From Lentisphaerota bacterium (GTDB lineage: Bacteria > Verrucomicrobiota > Lentisphaeria > Oligosphaerales > JABHEG01): a DNA stretch of 64,000 nt. Positions 20,458-29,250 of the stretch are shown piece by piece. The first letter of the stretch is position 1; each line of letters opens with the position of its first letter. Both the position numbers and the translations under genes were made by a program. The notes below the pieces were generated by a model that was not told the origin of the DNA, did not search any database, and was given only the letters and a program-made list of their open reading frames with translations. The stretch is from the NCBI GenBank assembly GCA_018676675.1, contig JABHEG010000177.1, positions 21,509-85,508 on the forward strand. The letters are read 5' to 3'.

Positions 20458-21491
20458 CAGCCGGTTGCCTCCCCTGCATGCTTGGCGTAGAACTGAACGT
20501 AGGCGGCGAGCATTTTCTTGAGCGTCTTGGGCGTGTCCAAGTCGTAGGGACAACGTTCGCGACACTTCCCGCATTCAATGCAATTGTCAATGCGATGCAT
20601 CTGCTCGTACCAGTCATCGCTCAGGAACTGTTGGTACGGCATGCGGTCAAGCAGCAATGACATCCGCCCTGCCATGGGGATGGGAATTTCAGCCGGACAG
20701 GGCAGGCAGTAGCCGCACGCACGACAGAAGTTGCCCGCGAGTTCTTCGCAGTCTCGGGCGATCAACGCTTCCATCTCCGCCCCCAACTGTGGAGGGCTGG
20801 CTTCAAGCGCGATGAACTCCTCAAGCTCGGACATGTGCTGAATCCCCCAGATGGGGACGACGTTGGGGTACGTGCGCAGGAAGGCGAATGCCGCGGGAGC
20901 GTGCGTCAGCAGCCCGCCGCACAGAGCCTTCATCGCGACAACGCCCACATCATGCTCCGCACAGACCCGAATCAAGTCCAGATCATCTGCGGATGAGATC
21001 GCGGACAAGGGAAACTGCATGGTGTCATAAAGCCCCGACTGGACAGCCCGGACTGCGACGTCAAGACGATGGTTGGTGATCCCGATGAAGCGAACCATGC
21101 CCTTCCGTTGCGCCTCCAGCAGTGCCGCGTAGGATGAGTTCGGGTCGTCCGGCTCAGGCAAGACACCCGGGTTGTGCAACTGCAGGAGATCCACACGATC
21201 AGTCTTGAGATGCCGCAGGCTGGTCTCGAGATCAGCCAACACACCCTCTCTCGTTGTCGCCCCGCTCTTGGTCGCGAGAATGATCTCGTCGCGCACGCCA
21301 CCCAGGGCGTAACCGATCTTCTCTTCACTATCGCTGTAGGCTCGAGCGGTATCGTAGAAATTGATCCCGGCCTCGTGAGCGCGGCGCAGTATGCGGGCCG
21401 CCTCTTCACGGTCTGTGCGCTGGATCGGCAGCACTCCGAAAGCCGTGCGTGTGGCCATCAAGCCTGTTCGCCCAAGGCGTGTGAGTTCCAT
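20457..21491 (-). CDS. aldo/keto reductase with C-terminal 4Fe-4S ferredoxin domain
   Basis: 344 residues. The N-terminal ~265 residues form an aldo/keto reductase TIM barrel with a complete catalytic tetrad in expected context: D47 and Y52 (FYDTARAYSD), K75 (ATKSG) and H106 (LQLHNPGV). Such enzymes use NAD(P)H to reduce carbonyls. The C-terminal ~75 residues add cysteines in ferredoxin-like patterns (CRACGYCLPCPAEIPIP and CIECGKCRERCPYDL), so the protein belongs to the AKR subfamily predicted to bind 4Fe-4S clusters, often found in anaerobes. The physiological substrate cannot be read from sequence. The gene is translationally coupled to the cysteine-cluster gene downstream. Upstream lies the terminator of the EF-G-like gene, so this pair probably has its own promoter in 21492-21582. 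Confidence 0.92.
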   Translation of the reverse strand: MELTRLGRTGLMATRTAFGVLPIQRTDREEAARILRRAHEAGINFYDTARAYSDSEEKIGYALGGVRDEIILATKSGATTREGVLADLETSLRHLKTDRVDLLQLHNPGVLPEPDDPNSSYAALLEAQRKGMVRFIGITNHRLDVAVRAVQSGLYDTMQFPLSAISSADDLDLIRVCAEHDVGVVAMKALCGGLLTHAPAAFAFLRTYPNVVPIWGIQHMSELEEFIALEASPPQLGAEMEALIARDCEELAGNFCRACGYCLPCPAEIPIPMAGRMSLLLDRMPYQQFLSDDWYEQMHRIDNCIECGKCRERCPYDLDTPKTLKKMLAAYVQFYAKHAGEATG

Positions 21492-21582
21492 CTATCGAGT
21501 CTCCTGCGGCAGAATCCTGTGCATCGCGGACCGAGCCCCGCGAGCGTCCTCCCCGGTACACACAGCCGGGGTGGAGAAAGAG

Positions 21583-21610
21583 AACGGGCAGTCCTGTTGG
21601 ACTGCCCGTT
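21583..21610 (-). terminator. intrinsic terminator after the EF-G-like gene
   Basis: A perfect 12-bp stem (AACGGGCAGTCC / GGACTGCCCGTT) with a TGTT loop on the plus strand. Read on the minus strand it is followed by CTCTTTCTCC, a weak pyrimidine tract. It lies 35 bp after the stop of the EF-G-like gene and before the aldo/keto reductase start, so it most likely ends the EF-G-like transcript. Confidence 0.75.
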
Positions 21611-21644
21611 GCGTGTCATGCGTACGTTCTCGAAGAAGAGGAGC

Positions 21645-23672
21645 TTACTCTTCCTCTTCGGCGTCCTTTGCGGCCTCAGCCATGATCTTCGTGCCCAGAT
21701 TCGGCGGCACGGGATCGTAGCGCTCGAAGACCATCTCAAAGGAGCCACGCCCCTGAGTCATCGACCGCAGCGTGCTGGAATAGGTGAACATCTCGGCCAG
21801 GGGGGCCTCCGCGTTGAGGACCTGGAAGCCTTCCTCACGATCCATCCCCAGGATGCGACCCCGCCGGGAGTTGAGATCCCCGCTGATATCGCCCATGTAC
21901 TCTTCGGGGAAGAGAATCTTGAGCGTCATGATCGGCTCAAGAAGGATCGGTTTGGCGTTGGCCATGGCTGCACGGAAAGCTCCGCGAGCAGCGATTTTGA
22001 AGGCCATTTCCGAGGAGTCGACAGGATGGTACTTGCCATCGTAGACGACCGCTCTGATGTTGATCACACGGCAGGAGGCCAACGGGCCGGCGACCATTGT
22101 CTCGACAACGCCCTTCTCGACTGCGGGGATGTAGTTCTTGGGGATATTCCCGCCAACGACCTCATTGGAGAACTCGAATTCGCCGTCCGTCAGAGGTTCC
22201 AGGCGAAGATGCACTTCACCGAACTGCCCGTGTCCACCGGTCTGCTTCTTGTGACGGTACTGGGCGGAGCCCTGGCCAGTGATCGTCTCGCGGTACGGAA
22301 CCTTGGGGGTCTCCGTGACCGTCTCGACCTTGAACTCGGTCTCCAGACGCCCCATTACCACGGCCAGGTGCTGGTCACCCATGCCGGAAAGCACGGTCTG
22401 GTGCGTCTCGGCGTTGCGGTCAAGGATCAGGGTCGGATCTTCGGCAACGAGACGCTGCAGTCCCGTCGAGATCTTGTCTTCCTCGCCCTTCTTGACCGGG
22501 AAAATCGCCTGAGACATGGTCGGGGTGGAATAAGAAATCGGCGTGATCGGCTTCGCGGAAGCCGACGCTGAGAGCGTGTCGCCAATCACGGTGTTCTTGA
22601 GCTTCGGTATGGCCACGAGCTCCCCGGGCCCAGCCGAATCAACCTGCGTCTGGTTCTTGCCATTCACCAAGAAAAGCGTCCCAAGACGCTCACGGCTGCC
22701 TCGGCTGACGTTGTGGAGTTCCGAATCGGACTTGACCGTGCCGGAGAAGACGCGCAGACAGGTCAGCTGACCGATAAACGGGTCCGTGATGGACTTGTAG
22801 ACAAATGCCGTAGCCGTGTCGTCATCCCGGCTCAGTTCGCCCTCAACAAGCGGAACCGGAGCCCCGGTCAACGGTGCGGGGAACAGGTTCATGATCCCGT
22901 TCATGAGTTCATCAATACCGACGTCTTTCCCGACGCTCCCGCAGAACACAGGCACGATGGCTGCGTCGGAGATCGCCTGGTGGAGGCCCTGGGCAATCTC
23001 GGCTTCCGACAGCTCTTCGCCCTCGAGATAGCGCATCATCAGCTCTTCGTCCGACTCCGCGACTGTGTCCATCAACGCTTCACGGTAGGTCTCCAGGTCG
23101 TCGGCGAGTTCGGCCGGGGCGTCGTCACCGGCTTGCAAGACCTGAACAACGCCCGAGACGTCCGCACGGGCGCCGACGGGGAGGGTGAACGGTACACAGA
23201 CCGTCGCACCGTAGCTCTCCTGCAAGGAACCCAGAACGCCCGCGAAGTCAGCCTGGTCACGGTCAAGCCCATTGATCATGAACGCCCGGGGGACGTTGTT
23301 GTCACGAGCGTGACGCCAGGCGTTGATGGTTCCCGGGCCAATACCGGCAGCGGCATCGACGACGATCAGCACGGCGTCCGCGACCCTAATGGCGGATGTC
23401 GCTTCTCCGCAGAAATCAGCATAGCCCGGGGTGTCGCAGAAGAAGAAGTGGTGATCCTGCCACGGGCAATGCAGCGAGGCTGTGAAGAGGCTGCTCTTCC
23501 TGTCCTGTTCTTCCTGACGGAAATCGGAAACACTGGTGTTCTGATCGACGCTGCCCAAACGCGACACAACGCCCGCTTTGTGCAACATCAGATCCGCAAG
23601 TGACGTCTTCCCGGCCCCCGCGTGACCTGCCACTACAAAATTGCGGATGTTCTCGGCTGAGCAGTCTTTCAC
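21645..23672 (-). CDS. elongation factor G-like translational GTPase (paralogue) with altered G4 motif
   Basis: 675 residues, starting with GTG at 23672 with GGAG 8 nt upstream. G1 is GHAGAGKT (16-23) and G3 is DTPGYAD (80-86), the variant typical of the EF-G-like paralogue family rather than DTPGHVD of canonical FusA. G4, normally NKxD, reads NGLD (134-137), so the lysine is replaced by glycine. Domains II-V are complete, including TYRxKKQTGGxGQFGEVHLRLEP-like sequence and the domain IV/V region YMGDISGDLNSRRGRILGM. The family binds ribosomes, but paralogues can act in stress, recycling or modulation rather than elongation. No tufA, rpsL or rpsG lies nearby, which also argues for a paralogue. 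The protein ends in an acidic Glu-rich tail. Confidence 0.9.
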   Translation of the reverse strand: MKDCSAENIRNFVVAGHAGAGKTSLADLMLHKAGVVSRLGSVDQNTSVSDFRQEEQDRKSSLFTASLHCPWQDHHFFFCDTPGYADFCGEATSAIRVADAVLIVVDAAAGIGPGTINAWRHARDNNVPRAFMINGLDRDQADFAGVLGSLQESYGATVCVPFTLPVGARADVSGVVQVLQAGDDAPAELADDLETYREALMDTVAESDEELMMRYLEGEELSEAEIAQGLHQAISDAAIVPVFCGSVGKDVGIDELMNGIMNLFPAPLTGAPVPLVEGELSRDDDTATAFVYKSITDPFIGQLTCLRVFSGTVKSDSELHNVSRGSRERLGTLFLVNGKNQTQVDSAGPGELVAIPKLKNTVIGDTLSASASAKPITPISYSTPTMSQAIFPVKKGEEDKISTGLQRLVAEDPTLILDRNAETHQTVLSGMGDQHLAVVMGRLETEFKVETVTETPKVPYRETITGQGSAQYRHKKQTGGHGQFGEVHLRLEPLTDGEFEFSNEVVGGNIPKNYIPAVEKGVVETMVAGPLASCRVINIRAVVYDGKYHPVDSSEMAFKIAARGAFRAAMANAKPILLEPIMTLKILFPEEYMGDISGDLNSRRGRILGMDREEGFQVLNAEAPLAEMFTYSSTLRSMTQGRGSFEMVFERYDPVPPNLGTKIMAEAAKDAEEEE

Positions 23673-23748
23673 TGTCGTTTCTCCATCGCGTTCTGCGGGT
23701 CCCGTTTCCTCATGGACTCCCGCTTACCTGTCTTCTATGATCAAGGGA

Positions 23749-24651
23749 TCAGTCCAAACCACTGCCGGTCAGCTGGCGAAGCGCCTGCATGTACTTCTCA
23801 CGCGTACGCTCGACAACATCATCGGGGAGGTTCGGAGCCGGCGGAGTCTTATTGAACTTGATCTCTTCGAGGTAGTCACGAACGAACTGTTTGTCGAGGC
23901 TGGGCGGGTTCCGCCCCGTGGTGTAGTCCTCTGCCGGCCAGAAGCGGCTGGAGTCCGGAGTCAACACCTCATCGATAAGGATCATCTGGTCGCCATCAAA
24001 GCCGAACTCAAACTTGGTATCAGCGATGATGATGCCCTTCTCGGCGGCGTGGTCCGCGGCGGTACGGTAAATCTTGAGGGTGTTCTCTCGCAGCGCGGCA
24101 GCGACGTCTGCATCGGTCAGCTCAATGACACGAGCATAGCTGATGTTCTCGTCATGCTCGCCCTGTTCGGCCTTGAAAGCCGGTGTGAAAATCGGGCTGG
24201 CGAGCTTGTCGGCCTGGACGTAGCCCGGGCGCAACGAGATACCGCAGACGGAGCCGCTTACCTGATACTCTTTCCAACCCGATCCGACCAGGTAACCACG
24301 CGCCACACACTCGACCGATACGGTATCGGCCTTCTTCACGAGCATGGTCCGGCCGGCCAAATCGTCCCCCACGGCTTGGGCAGCTTCGGGAAAATCGGCA
24401 ACATCCGCTGAGATCAGGTGGTTGGGCATCCAGTCGAGGAGATCGAACCAATAGCGGGAAATCCAGGTGAGGACACGGCCCTTGTCAGGAATACCATTCG
24501 GCATGACGCAATCGAACGCGCTGATGCGATCGGTAGCGACCATGAGCAGGGCATCGCCCGTGTCGTAAATGTCCCTCACTTTGCCCCGTTTAGGCTCAGG
24601 TAGCCCGGGGATGCTGCTTTCCAGAAGTGCCTGATTTCGATCGTATTTCAT
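23749..24651 (-). CDS. purC: phosphoribosylaminoimidazole-succinocarboxamide synthase
   Basis: 300 residues from the ATG at 24651, preceded by GGAAGG 9 nt upstream; longer in-frame readings have no family similarity. SAICAR synthase catalyses ATP-dependent condensation of CAIR with aspartate in de novo purine synthesis. Signature stretches are KRGKVRDIYD (N-terminal nucleotide-binding strand), LLMVATDRISAFDCVMPNGIPDKG, ECVARGYLVGSGWKEYQ and IIIADTKFEFGFD, followed by LTPDSSRFWPAEDY. The length matches the longer PurC form (about 295-300 residues) rather than the ~237-residue E. coli type. The gene lies 76 bp downstream of the EF-G-like gene on the same strand; no other purine genes are nearby. 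Confidence 0.96.
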   Translation of the reverse strand: MKYDRNQALLESSIPGLPEPKRGKVRDIYDTGDALLMVATDRISAFDCVMPNGIPDKGRVLTWISRYWFDLLDWMPNHLISADVADFPEAAQAVGDDLAGRTMLVKKADTVSVECVARGYLVGSGWKEYQVSGSVCGISLRPGYVQADKLASPIFTPAFKAEQGEHDENISYARVIELTDADVAAALRENTLKIYRTAADHAAEKGIIIADTKFEFGFDGDQMILIDEVLTPDSSRFWPAEDYTTGRNPPSLDKQFVRDYLEEIKFNKTPPAPNLPDDVVERTREKYMQALRQLTGSGLD

Positions 24652-24873
24652 GCGACTGTCCCTTCCGTGCGCGCACTCCCTGCGCGCGTTGAGCGGAACC
24701 CATCCGCCACGATGGACGGAGCGTAAGCGAACAGACTGATTGTCTCGTTCACAAGTCTTCTCTTCGGGGAGAAGAAGGAGAATATACCGCGACTTGCCTG
24801 AGTCATCAAAAACCGACCCCATTTTTCGCTAATCTCTCCGTTAGGTGAAGCGGCTCGACGGACTCTCGCCCTC

Positions 24874-25006
24874 CATCGGACACAGATGGCCCGGAGAATC
24901 CCTGGAGGGAGAGACTCCATCGGACACAGATGGCCCAGAGAATCCCTGGAGGGAGAGACTCCATCGGACACAGATGGGCCCAGGGAATCCCTGGAGGGAG
25001 AGACTC
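24874..25006. repeat. tandem repeat, three copies of a 44/44/45-bp unit
   Basis: Three head-to-tail copies (24874-24917, 24918-24961, 24962-25006), each beginning CATCGGACACAGATGG and ending CCCTGGAGGGAGAGACTC, with two or three differences between copies. The unit contains short inverted segments (CATC/GATG and CCCT/AGGG) and could form small hairpins. It is in the noncoding gap between purC and lipA. No open frame across it has a convincing start or family similarity. Confidence 0.9.
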
Positions 25007-25203
25007 CGTCGAGCCATCTTGGAGTTCTCCCCCCGCGTGACTGAGAGGTTATTCAGGAAACTCCTCCCAACGCGACGGAGGGGCAACGAAGTATTACGTT
25101 CCTTGCTTGTCCCCGGGGGAGAGTATGGTAGATTCGTGCTCTGCCTCTGGATGGCCAGCTCTTTCTGTCAGTAACCAACAGCCAGCAACCAACGGGCCTC
25201 CCC

Positions 25204-26106
25204 ATGTCGACCCCAAGAAAGCGCCTGCCGGAATGGTTGCGCGTTTCCTATCGCGGAGGGCGAGCCCGCCAGGAAGTGAAGGAACTCCTCAAGGGCCTTC
25301 GCCTTCACACGGTATGTGAGAGTGCAACCTGCCCCAACCTGTGTGAGTGTTGGGGACGACACACGGCAACGTTCATGCTCCTCGGCAGCGTGTGTACGCG
25401 CGACTGCAGGTTCTGTGATGTCCCCCATGGGACGCCGCCACCTCCTGATGGGAAAGAACCGGAGAATGTAGCCGAGGCCGCAGAACGGCTGGCCTTGCGG
25501 TATGTGGTGCTCACGTGCGTGACCCGGGATGACCTCGTCGACGGCGGGGCAGGACACTTCGCAGCCACTGTAAACGCCATTCGCGCCCGGGCCCCGGAAA
25601 CGCAGATCGAGGTGCTTACCTCCGACTTCGGAGGGCGCGAAGAGGATCTCGCAACCGTGTTGCAGGCGCGCCCTGATGTCTTCAATCACAACATCGAGAC
25701 GGTTGGGCGCCTCACCCCCGAGATACGCAGTCACGCCAGCTACCGTCGAAGCCTGACGGTGCTGGCCAACGCCACGCGCCTGGGGCAGGCACACAACATC
25801 GCGGTGAAGTCGGGATTCATGCTTGGACTCGGAGAAACTGACGACGAAATCAGGACACTGCTGGGGGACCTCCGAGAAGCCGGGGTCAGCATCCTGACCA
25901 TCGGCCAATACCTTCCCCCATCGGCCAACCACTGGCCGTTGGCCCGATACGCTCCCCCGGAGGAGTTCGATGAGTGGGCCCGCATCGCCAAAGAGGAGGT
26001 CGGCTTCTCGTCGGTGGTGAGCGGTCCCCTCGTGCGCAGTTCCTACATGGCCGACCAAGCCGTGGAAGCTGCCCTGCATCCGGCCGACAACCCAAGCGAC
26101 GCGTAA
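25204..26106 (+). CDS. lipA: lipoyl synthase
   Basis: 300 residues, radical-SAM enzyme that inserts two sulfur atoms into protein-bound octanoyl groups to make lipoyl cofactor for 2-oxoacid dehydrogenases and the glycine cleavage system. Both cluster motifs are intact: the auxiliary cluster CX4CX5C (C38, C43, C49) and the radical-SAM CX3CX2C (C64, C68, C71, in CTRDCRFCDVPHG). The conserved C-terminal RSSY (VRSSYMAD) supplying the serine ligand is present. No lipB or lplA is next to it. It stands alone between two repeat blocks, so its promoter should lie within about 200 bp upstream; I could not assign one with confidence. Confidence 0.97.
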   Translation: MSTPRKRLPEWLRVSYRGGRARQEVKELLKGLRLHTVCESATCPNLCECWGRHTATFMLLGSVCTRDCRFCDVPHGTPPPPDGKEPENVAEAAERLALRYVVLTCVTRDDLVDGGAGHFAATVNAIRARAPETQIEVLTSDFGGREEDLATVLQARPDVFNHNIETVGRLTPEIRSHASYRRSLTVLANATRLGQAHNIAVKSGFMLGLGETDDEIRTLLGDLREAGVSILTIGQYLPPSANHWPLARYAPPEEFDEWARIAKEEVGFSSVVSGPLVRSSYMADQAVEAALHPADNPSDA

Positions 26107-26154
26107 GCCTCAGATCGCCCTTGCAGGAAGGGCGAGAGCCCGGATGAGGGAACC

Positions 26155-26258
26155 GCTCACACCTACCACGTTGCCTGCTTCCTGTGGCTTCAATGTGGGA
26201 GGAGCTGCTCGCACCTACCATGTTGCCTGCTTCCTGTGGCTTCAATGTGGGAGGAGCC
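26155..26258. repeat. tandem repeat, two copies of a 52-bp unit carrying AATGTGGGAGGAGC
   Basis: Two copies (26155-26206 and 26207-26258) beginning GCTC(A/G)CACCTACCA and containing GTTGCCTGCTTCCTGTGGCT and AATGTGGGAGGAGC; the second is followed by a partial third start (GGAGCCGCCGTGC). The block lies between the lipA stop and the end of the ceramidase-like gene (26107-26356), which otherwise contains nothing recognisable. The AATGTGGGAG core is shared with the repeat block at 46960-47160. Confidence 0.85.
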
Positions 26259-26356
26259 GCCGTGCTCCGACTTCCAATCGGGGGATGGCACCCCCTCGCC
26301 TTGAGGAACAAGACCGCTCCTGATAGTCGCGGCTCGGCCGAACAGGCCACAACGGC

Positions 26357-27664
26357 TCACCAAAGCTCATGCAGGAGCCGAGAAGCGGTCTCAACGATGC
26401 GGTAACCGGCGTCCTCGGCAAGACGAGTCCAGTGGATGGGCTCTCCTGAGTAGCCGCCGCCGAGAATTCCGGGGATCGTGGGGCAGTACCCCGAGTAGCC
26501 ATCGGCGATCCCGCACACGCCGGTTGCCCGGGCAGGGCTCCTGCGCTTGATGTCGAGCCCGAACTGGCAGAAAAGCTCGCACGGCTGAGTCACCAGAGCC
26601 ACATCTCCGATACGCAGCGCATGCACAGGGATCGTGTCCACTGGATTGGCGCCGAATTCCTCCTGAAGAAGCAAGGCACCATAGGCAAAGAGCTGATCCC
26701 AGATGGGGTGCTTCACACCGGCATCGGCCTCGGCAAGCAGCGTCTGAGCCTTCTCCAGCCGAGCGGTGGTCGGCAAGCGCACGGGCATGGCTATGTCCTC
26801 GAAGACGTGTGCGAACGCCGCATCATCGCACCATGTCGCCTCGTGCAGCAGACGAAGAGTCTCGCCCGCAACGACATGGGACTTCCGCAGCAGCTTCTGC
26901 TCCCGATTTTCCCCCTTGCCACCGTGCCCCAGCAGGTTGACGTTCGCGATATCGCCAAACGCACCGTTGAGGAAAACCACGGGAACAGGCCCAAGCGCCT
27001 CCCGCAGGAAGCGTCGGGAGACGCCGGGGAAATCTGCAGAGTAGAAGTCGGCACCGTAGAAACAAGTGGGATGTGAGGTGCTGTTGTGCAGGATGGCGAC
27101 GAGTTGTCCGTCTTGGTCTTCCAGGAAGAGCGCCAGGTGTGCGTGGTCGTCCGGCCCTTCGAGGCCGGTGAATTCCCGGCGTGCTGTGTCGCCATGCATC
27201 GTGTGGCTGCCGTCGCTCCAGCAACATCTGCGGTTGTAGCCGATACGGGTCGTTCCGGAGCCCCAGCCCAGCCGGACGGGGCGCACGCTGCTCCGGGCTT
27301 CCCGGGCGACATCACAGAGCCATTGCGACAGCCGCTCCAAGTACGCGGTATCGATAGGCTTCCCGCGCGATGTGCTGATCAGCGACGGGCCGGAATGGGT
27401 ATGCGTTCCTGCCATAACGACGTCGCGCGGCATCACCCCCGCGGCATCTGCCACAGCCGCTCGCGTATCCTCCACAAACGCAGAGGGTACCGCGGCGAGG
27501 TCACAACTGATGATCAGGGCATGGCTCGTCCCGTCTCCCAACAGCAATGCGTTGGCTTCCAAGTCATCACGCACAGAGTTCGCCACTTGGCTCACTGTGG
27601 CCCCCTGGATCGGGGCCCCGAGCTCCCCATTGATCACGATCGAAGCCGCTCCGGCTTTCAGCAT
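26357..27664 (-). CDS. neutral/alkaline ceramidase-like hydrolase (N-terminal domain type)
   Basis: 435 residues from the ATG at 27664, with AGGAGAA upstream; an upstream extension overlapping the sulfatase gene lacks a ribosome site and is not used. The sequence matches the N-terminal catalytic domain of neutral/alkaline ceramidases: the zinc-binding GTHTHSGP (H88, H90), STSHPTCF and FLNGAFGDIANVN. Classical members hydrolyse the N-acyl bond of ceramide, but many bacterial relatives in PVC genomes lack the C-terminal domain, as here, and have unknown substrates. There is no signal peptide, so cytoplasmic action is likely. It follows the sulfatase gene with a 40-bp gap on the same strand, so co-transcription is likely; a joint role in glycan or glycolipid breakdown is inference. 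Confidence 0.85.
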   Translation of the reverse strand: MLKAGAASIVINGELGAPIQGATVSQVANSVRDDLEANALLLGDGTSHALIISCDLAAVPSAFVEDTRAAVADAAGVMPRDVVMAGTHTHSGPSLISTSRGKPIDTAYLERLSQWLCDVAREARSSVRPVRLGWGSGTTRIGYNRRCCWSDGSHTMHGDTARREFTGLEGPDDHAHLALFLEDQDGQLVAILHNSTSHPTCFYGADFYSADFPGVSRRFLREALGPVPVVFLNGAFGDIANVNLLGHGGKGENREQKLLRKSHVVAGETLRLLHEATWCDDAAFAHVFEDIAMPVRLPTTARLEKAQTLLAEADAGVKHPIWDQLFAYGALLLQEEFGANPVDTIPVHALRIGDVALVTQPCELFCQFGLDIKRRSPARATGVCGIADGYSGYCPTIPGILGGGYSGEPIHWTRLAEDAGYRIVETASRLLHELW

Positions 27665-27704
27665 TCTGTCTTCTCCTGTCACTACCCCGGCGGGAACGCA
27701 CCCG

Positions 27705-29141
27705 TCAGATGAAGCGTTCACGTTTGAAGTCGGCAGGCGTGCCGCCATGCGGCAGCAGTGCACCGTACGACTTGCCGGCGACCAACGAACCATCGACAAC
27801 AAAACCTTCAGGGCGCTCGGCAAGCTCCGCGATGAGGCGATCCCGCCAACACGCCACGCGTTCAAGATGCCCTGAAGCAGCGCTCAGGTCATGACGTTCT
27901 TCGGGGTCCTGCTCCAGATCAAAGAACTGCTCCCTGCCGTCCTGCGGAAACCAGATGTACTTCTCACGGCCATCCGTGAGGGAATGATGCAGAGGAGCGT
28001 GCTCGATATGCACGTAGGGCCGCCAATCAGGCGTCTCCCCACGCAGGACGGGCGCCAGACTCACCCCGTCGACCGAAGGCGGGGTCTCGAGTCCAACCAA
28101 GTCGAGCAGTGTCGGCATGATATCCGCATGCGTGGCGACCTGGTCGTGGACCGTGCCTTGAGTCAAGCCCAGACTGGCAGGCCCTTCGATGAGGAAAGGT
28201 ACGCGCGCGGAGGGTTCGTAGGCTTGGCTTTTCCGCCAACAGTAGTGGTCTCCAAGCATCTCCCCATGGTCGCTGGTCAGTGCAACGATCGTGTCGTTCC
28301 GGGTCAGGCCAACAATGGGATTCAGCAGACGCCGGAGCTGGTCGTCCATATGGTTGATCAATCCGTAATAGGCAGCTCGTGTGCTCAGGAGGGCTTCACC
28401 CTCCAAAGCAATGCGACTCGGGGCGACCATGTCCTGCCGACGTCGGGCATCGGGCCCGGGAGGCGACGCCCAGTCCCCGATCACCGGCTCCGGGACGCCG
28501 GTCCGGAGGTACCGGTCGAGGTAGAACGCCGGCGGCTGGAGAGGGGGATGGGCGGCGATGAACGAAAGGGTAAGAAAGAACGGACAGGTGGGGTCGCGGC
28601 GTTTCAGGAACGTGAGGGCACGAGCCACGGTCCAGTTGGTCTGGTGCAGATGCTCCTCAAGCGGCCAGGGCCGGGCCGTCCAGTCATTGTGCATGACACC
28701 CCCGCCAAACCAACCGCCATTGCCCTGCGGCCCGGCCTCCCGCAACCATTCGCGGTAGTCATTGAAGCCATCCGCGGATGTCGTTTCCACCTCCTCATAG
28801 CCAAAGCGTTTGCGCCCGGGGTACTGATGCATGCCGCGACCGATCCAGCGGGTCTGGTACCCACCATCGCGCAGCACTTCGGCGAGAGTGCTCTCGGGAT
28901 CCCACGTAACGCCATCACGGTAGCCCACCAATCCATGGGTTTGGGGGAGCTGCCCGGCCAGGATGGACCGGCGCGCCGAGATGCAGGTGGGACAGGCGGA
29001 GTAGAAGTGCCGGAGCCGCGCACCACGCTGGGCGATCCCGTCCATTGTCGGGGTCAGGAGGACGGGGTGTCCCTCAACTCCCAGGCAATCCCCCCGGTGC
29101 TGTTCGGTAACAATGAGTAGGATATTCGGTCGCTGCGCCAT
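27705..29141 (-). CDS. type I sulfatase-family hydrolase with variant CxSxR active-site motif
   Basis: 478 residues. The N-terminus NILLIVTEQHRGDCLG and the metal-site LTSDHGEMLGDH place it in the arylsulfatase/choline-sulfatase-like alkaline phosphatase superfamily, which hydrolyses sulfate esters. The nucleophile region reads CPTCISARRSILAGQ, so the formylglycine motif normally written C/S-x-P/A-x-R is C53-I-S-A-R57, with serine at the usual proline position. There is no signal peptide, so it is predicted cytoplasmic. The C-terminal domain (VHIEHAPLHHSLTDGREKYI) is typical of sulfatases acting on polysaccharide fragments. The substrate is unknown. No sulfatase-maturing enzyme is in the window. 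Confidence 0.92.
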   Translation of the reverse strand: MAQRPNILLIVTEQHRGDCLGVEGHPVLLTPTMDGIAQRGARLRHFYSACPTCISARRSILAGQLPQTHGLVGYRDGVTWDPESTLAEVLRDGGYQTRWIGRGMHQYPGRKRFGYEEVETTSADGFNDYREWLREAGPQGNGGWFGGGVMHNDWTARPWPLEEHLHQTNWTVARALTFLKRRDPTCPFFLTLSFIAAHPPLQPPAFYLDRYLRTGVPEPVIGDWASPPGPDARRRQDMVAPSRIALEGEALLSTRAAYYGLINHMDDQLRRLLNPIVGLTRNDTIVALTSDHGEMLGDHYCWRKSQAYEPSARVPFLIEGPASLGLTQGTVHDQVATHADIMPTLLDLVGLETPPSVDGVSLAPVLRGETPDWRPYVHIEHAPLHHSLTDGREKYIWFPQDGREQFFDLEQDPEERHDLSAASGHLERVACWRDRLIAELAERPEGFVVDGSLVAGKSYGALLPHGGTPADFKRERFI

Positions 29142-29250
29142 CCGGCTCCGTCCTTTCCCGCGCGGTCACTCGGTGCTGCGGGATAGTATGTCCACAGTTA
29201 GAGCATTGCGCAATGATGTAACCTTCCGCGCACGGCGCGTGTAATAGCCT

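Noticed and set aside
21174..22571. 465-codon plus-strand open frame
   Set aside because: Spans the antisense of two clear genes (aldo/keto reductase and EF-G-like) and crosses an intrinsic terminator.
27891..29120. 409-codon plus-strand open frame
   Set aside because: Antisense of the sulfatase gene; GC-rich codon bias keeps the opposite strand open.
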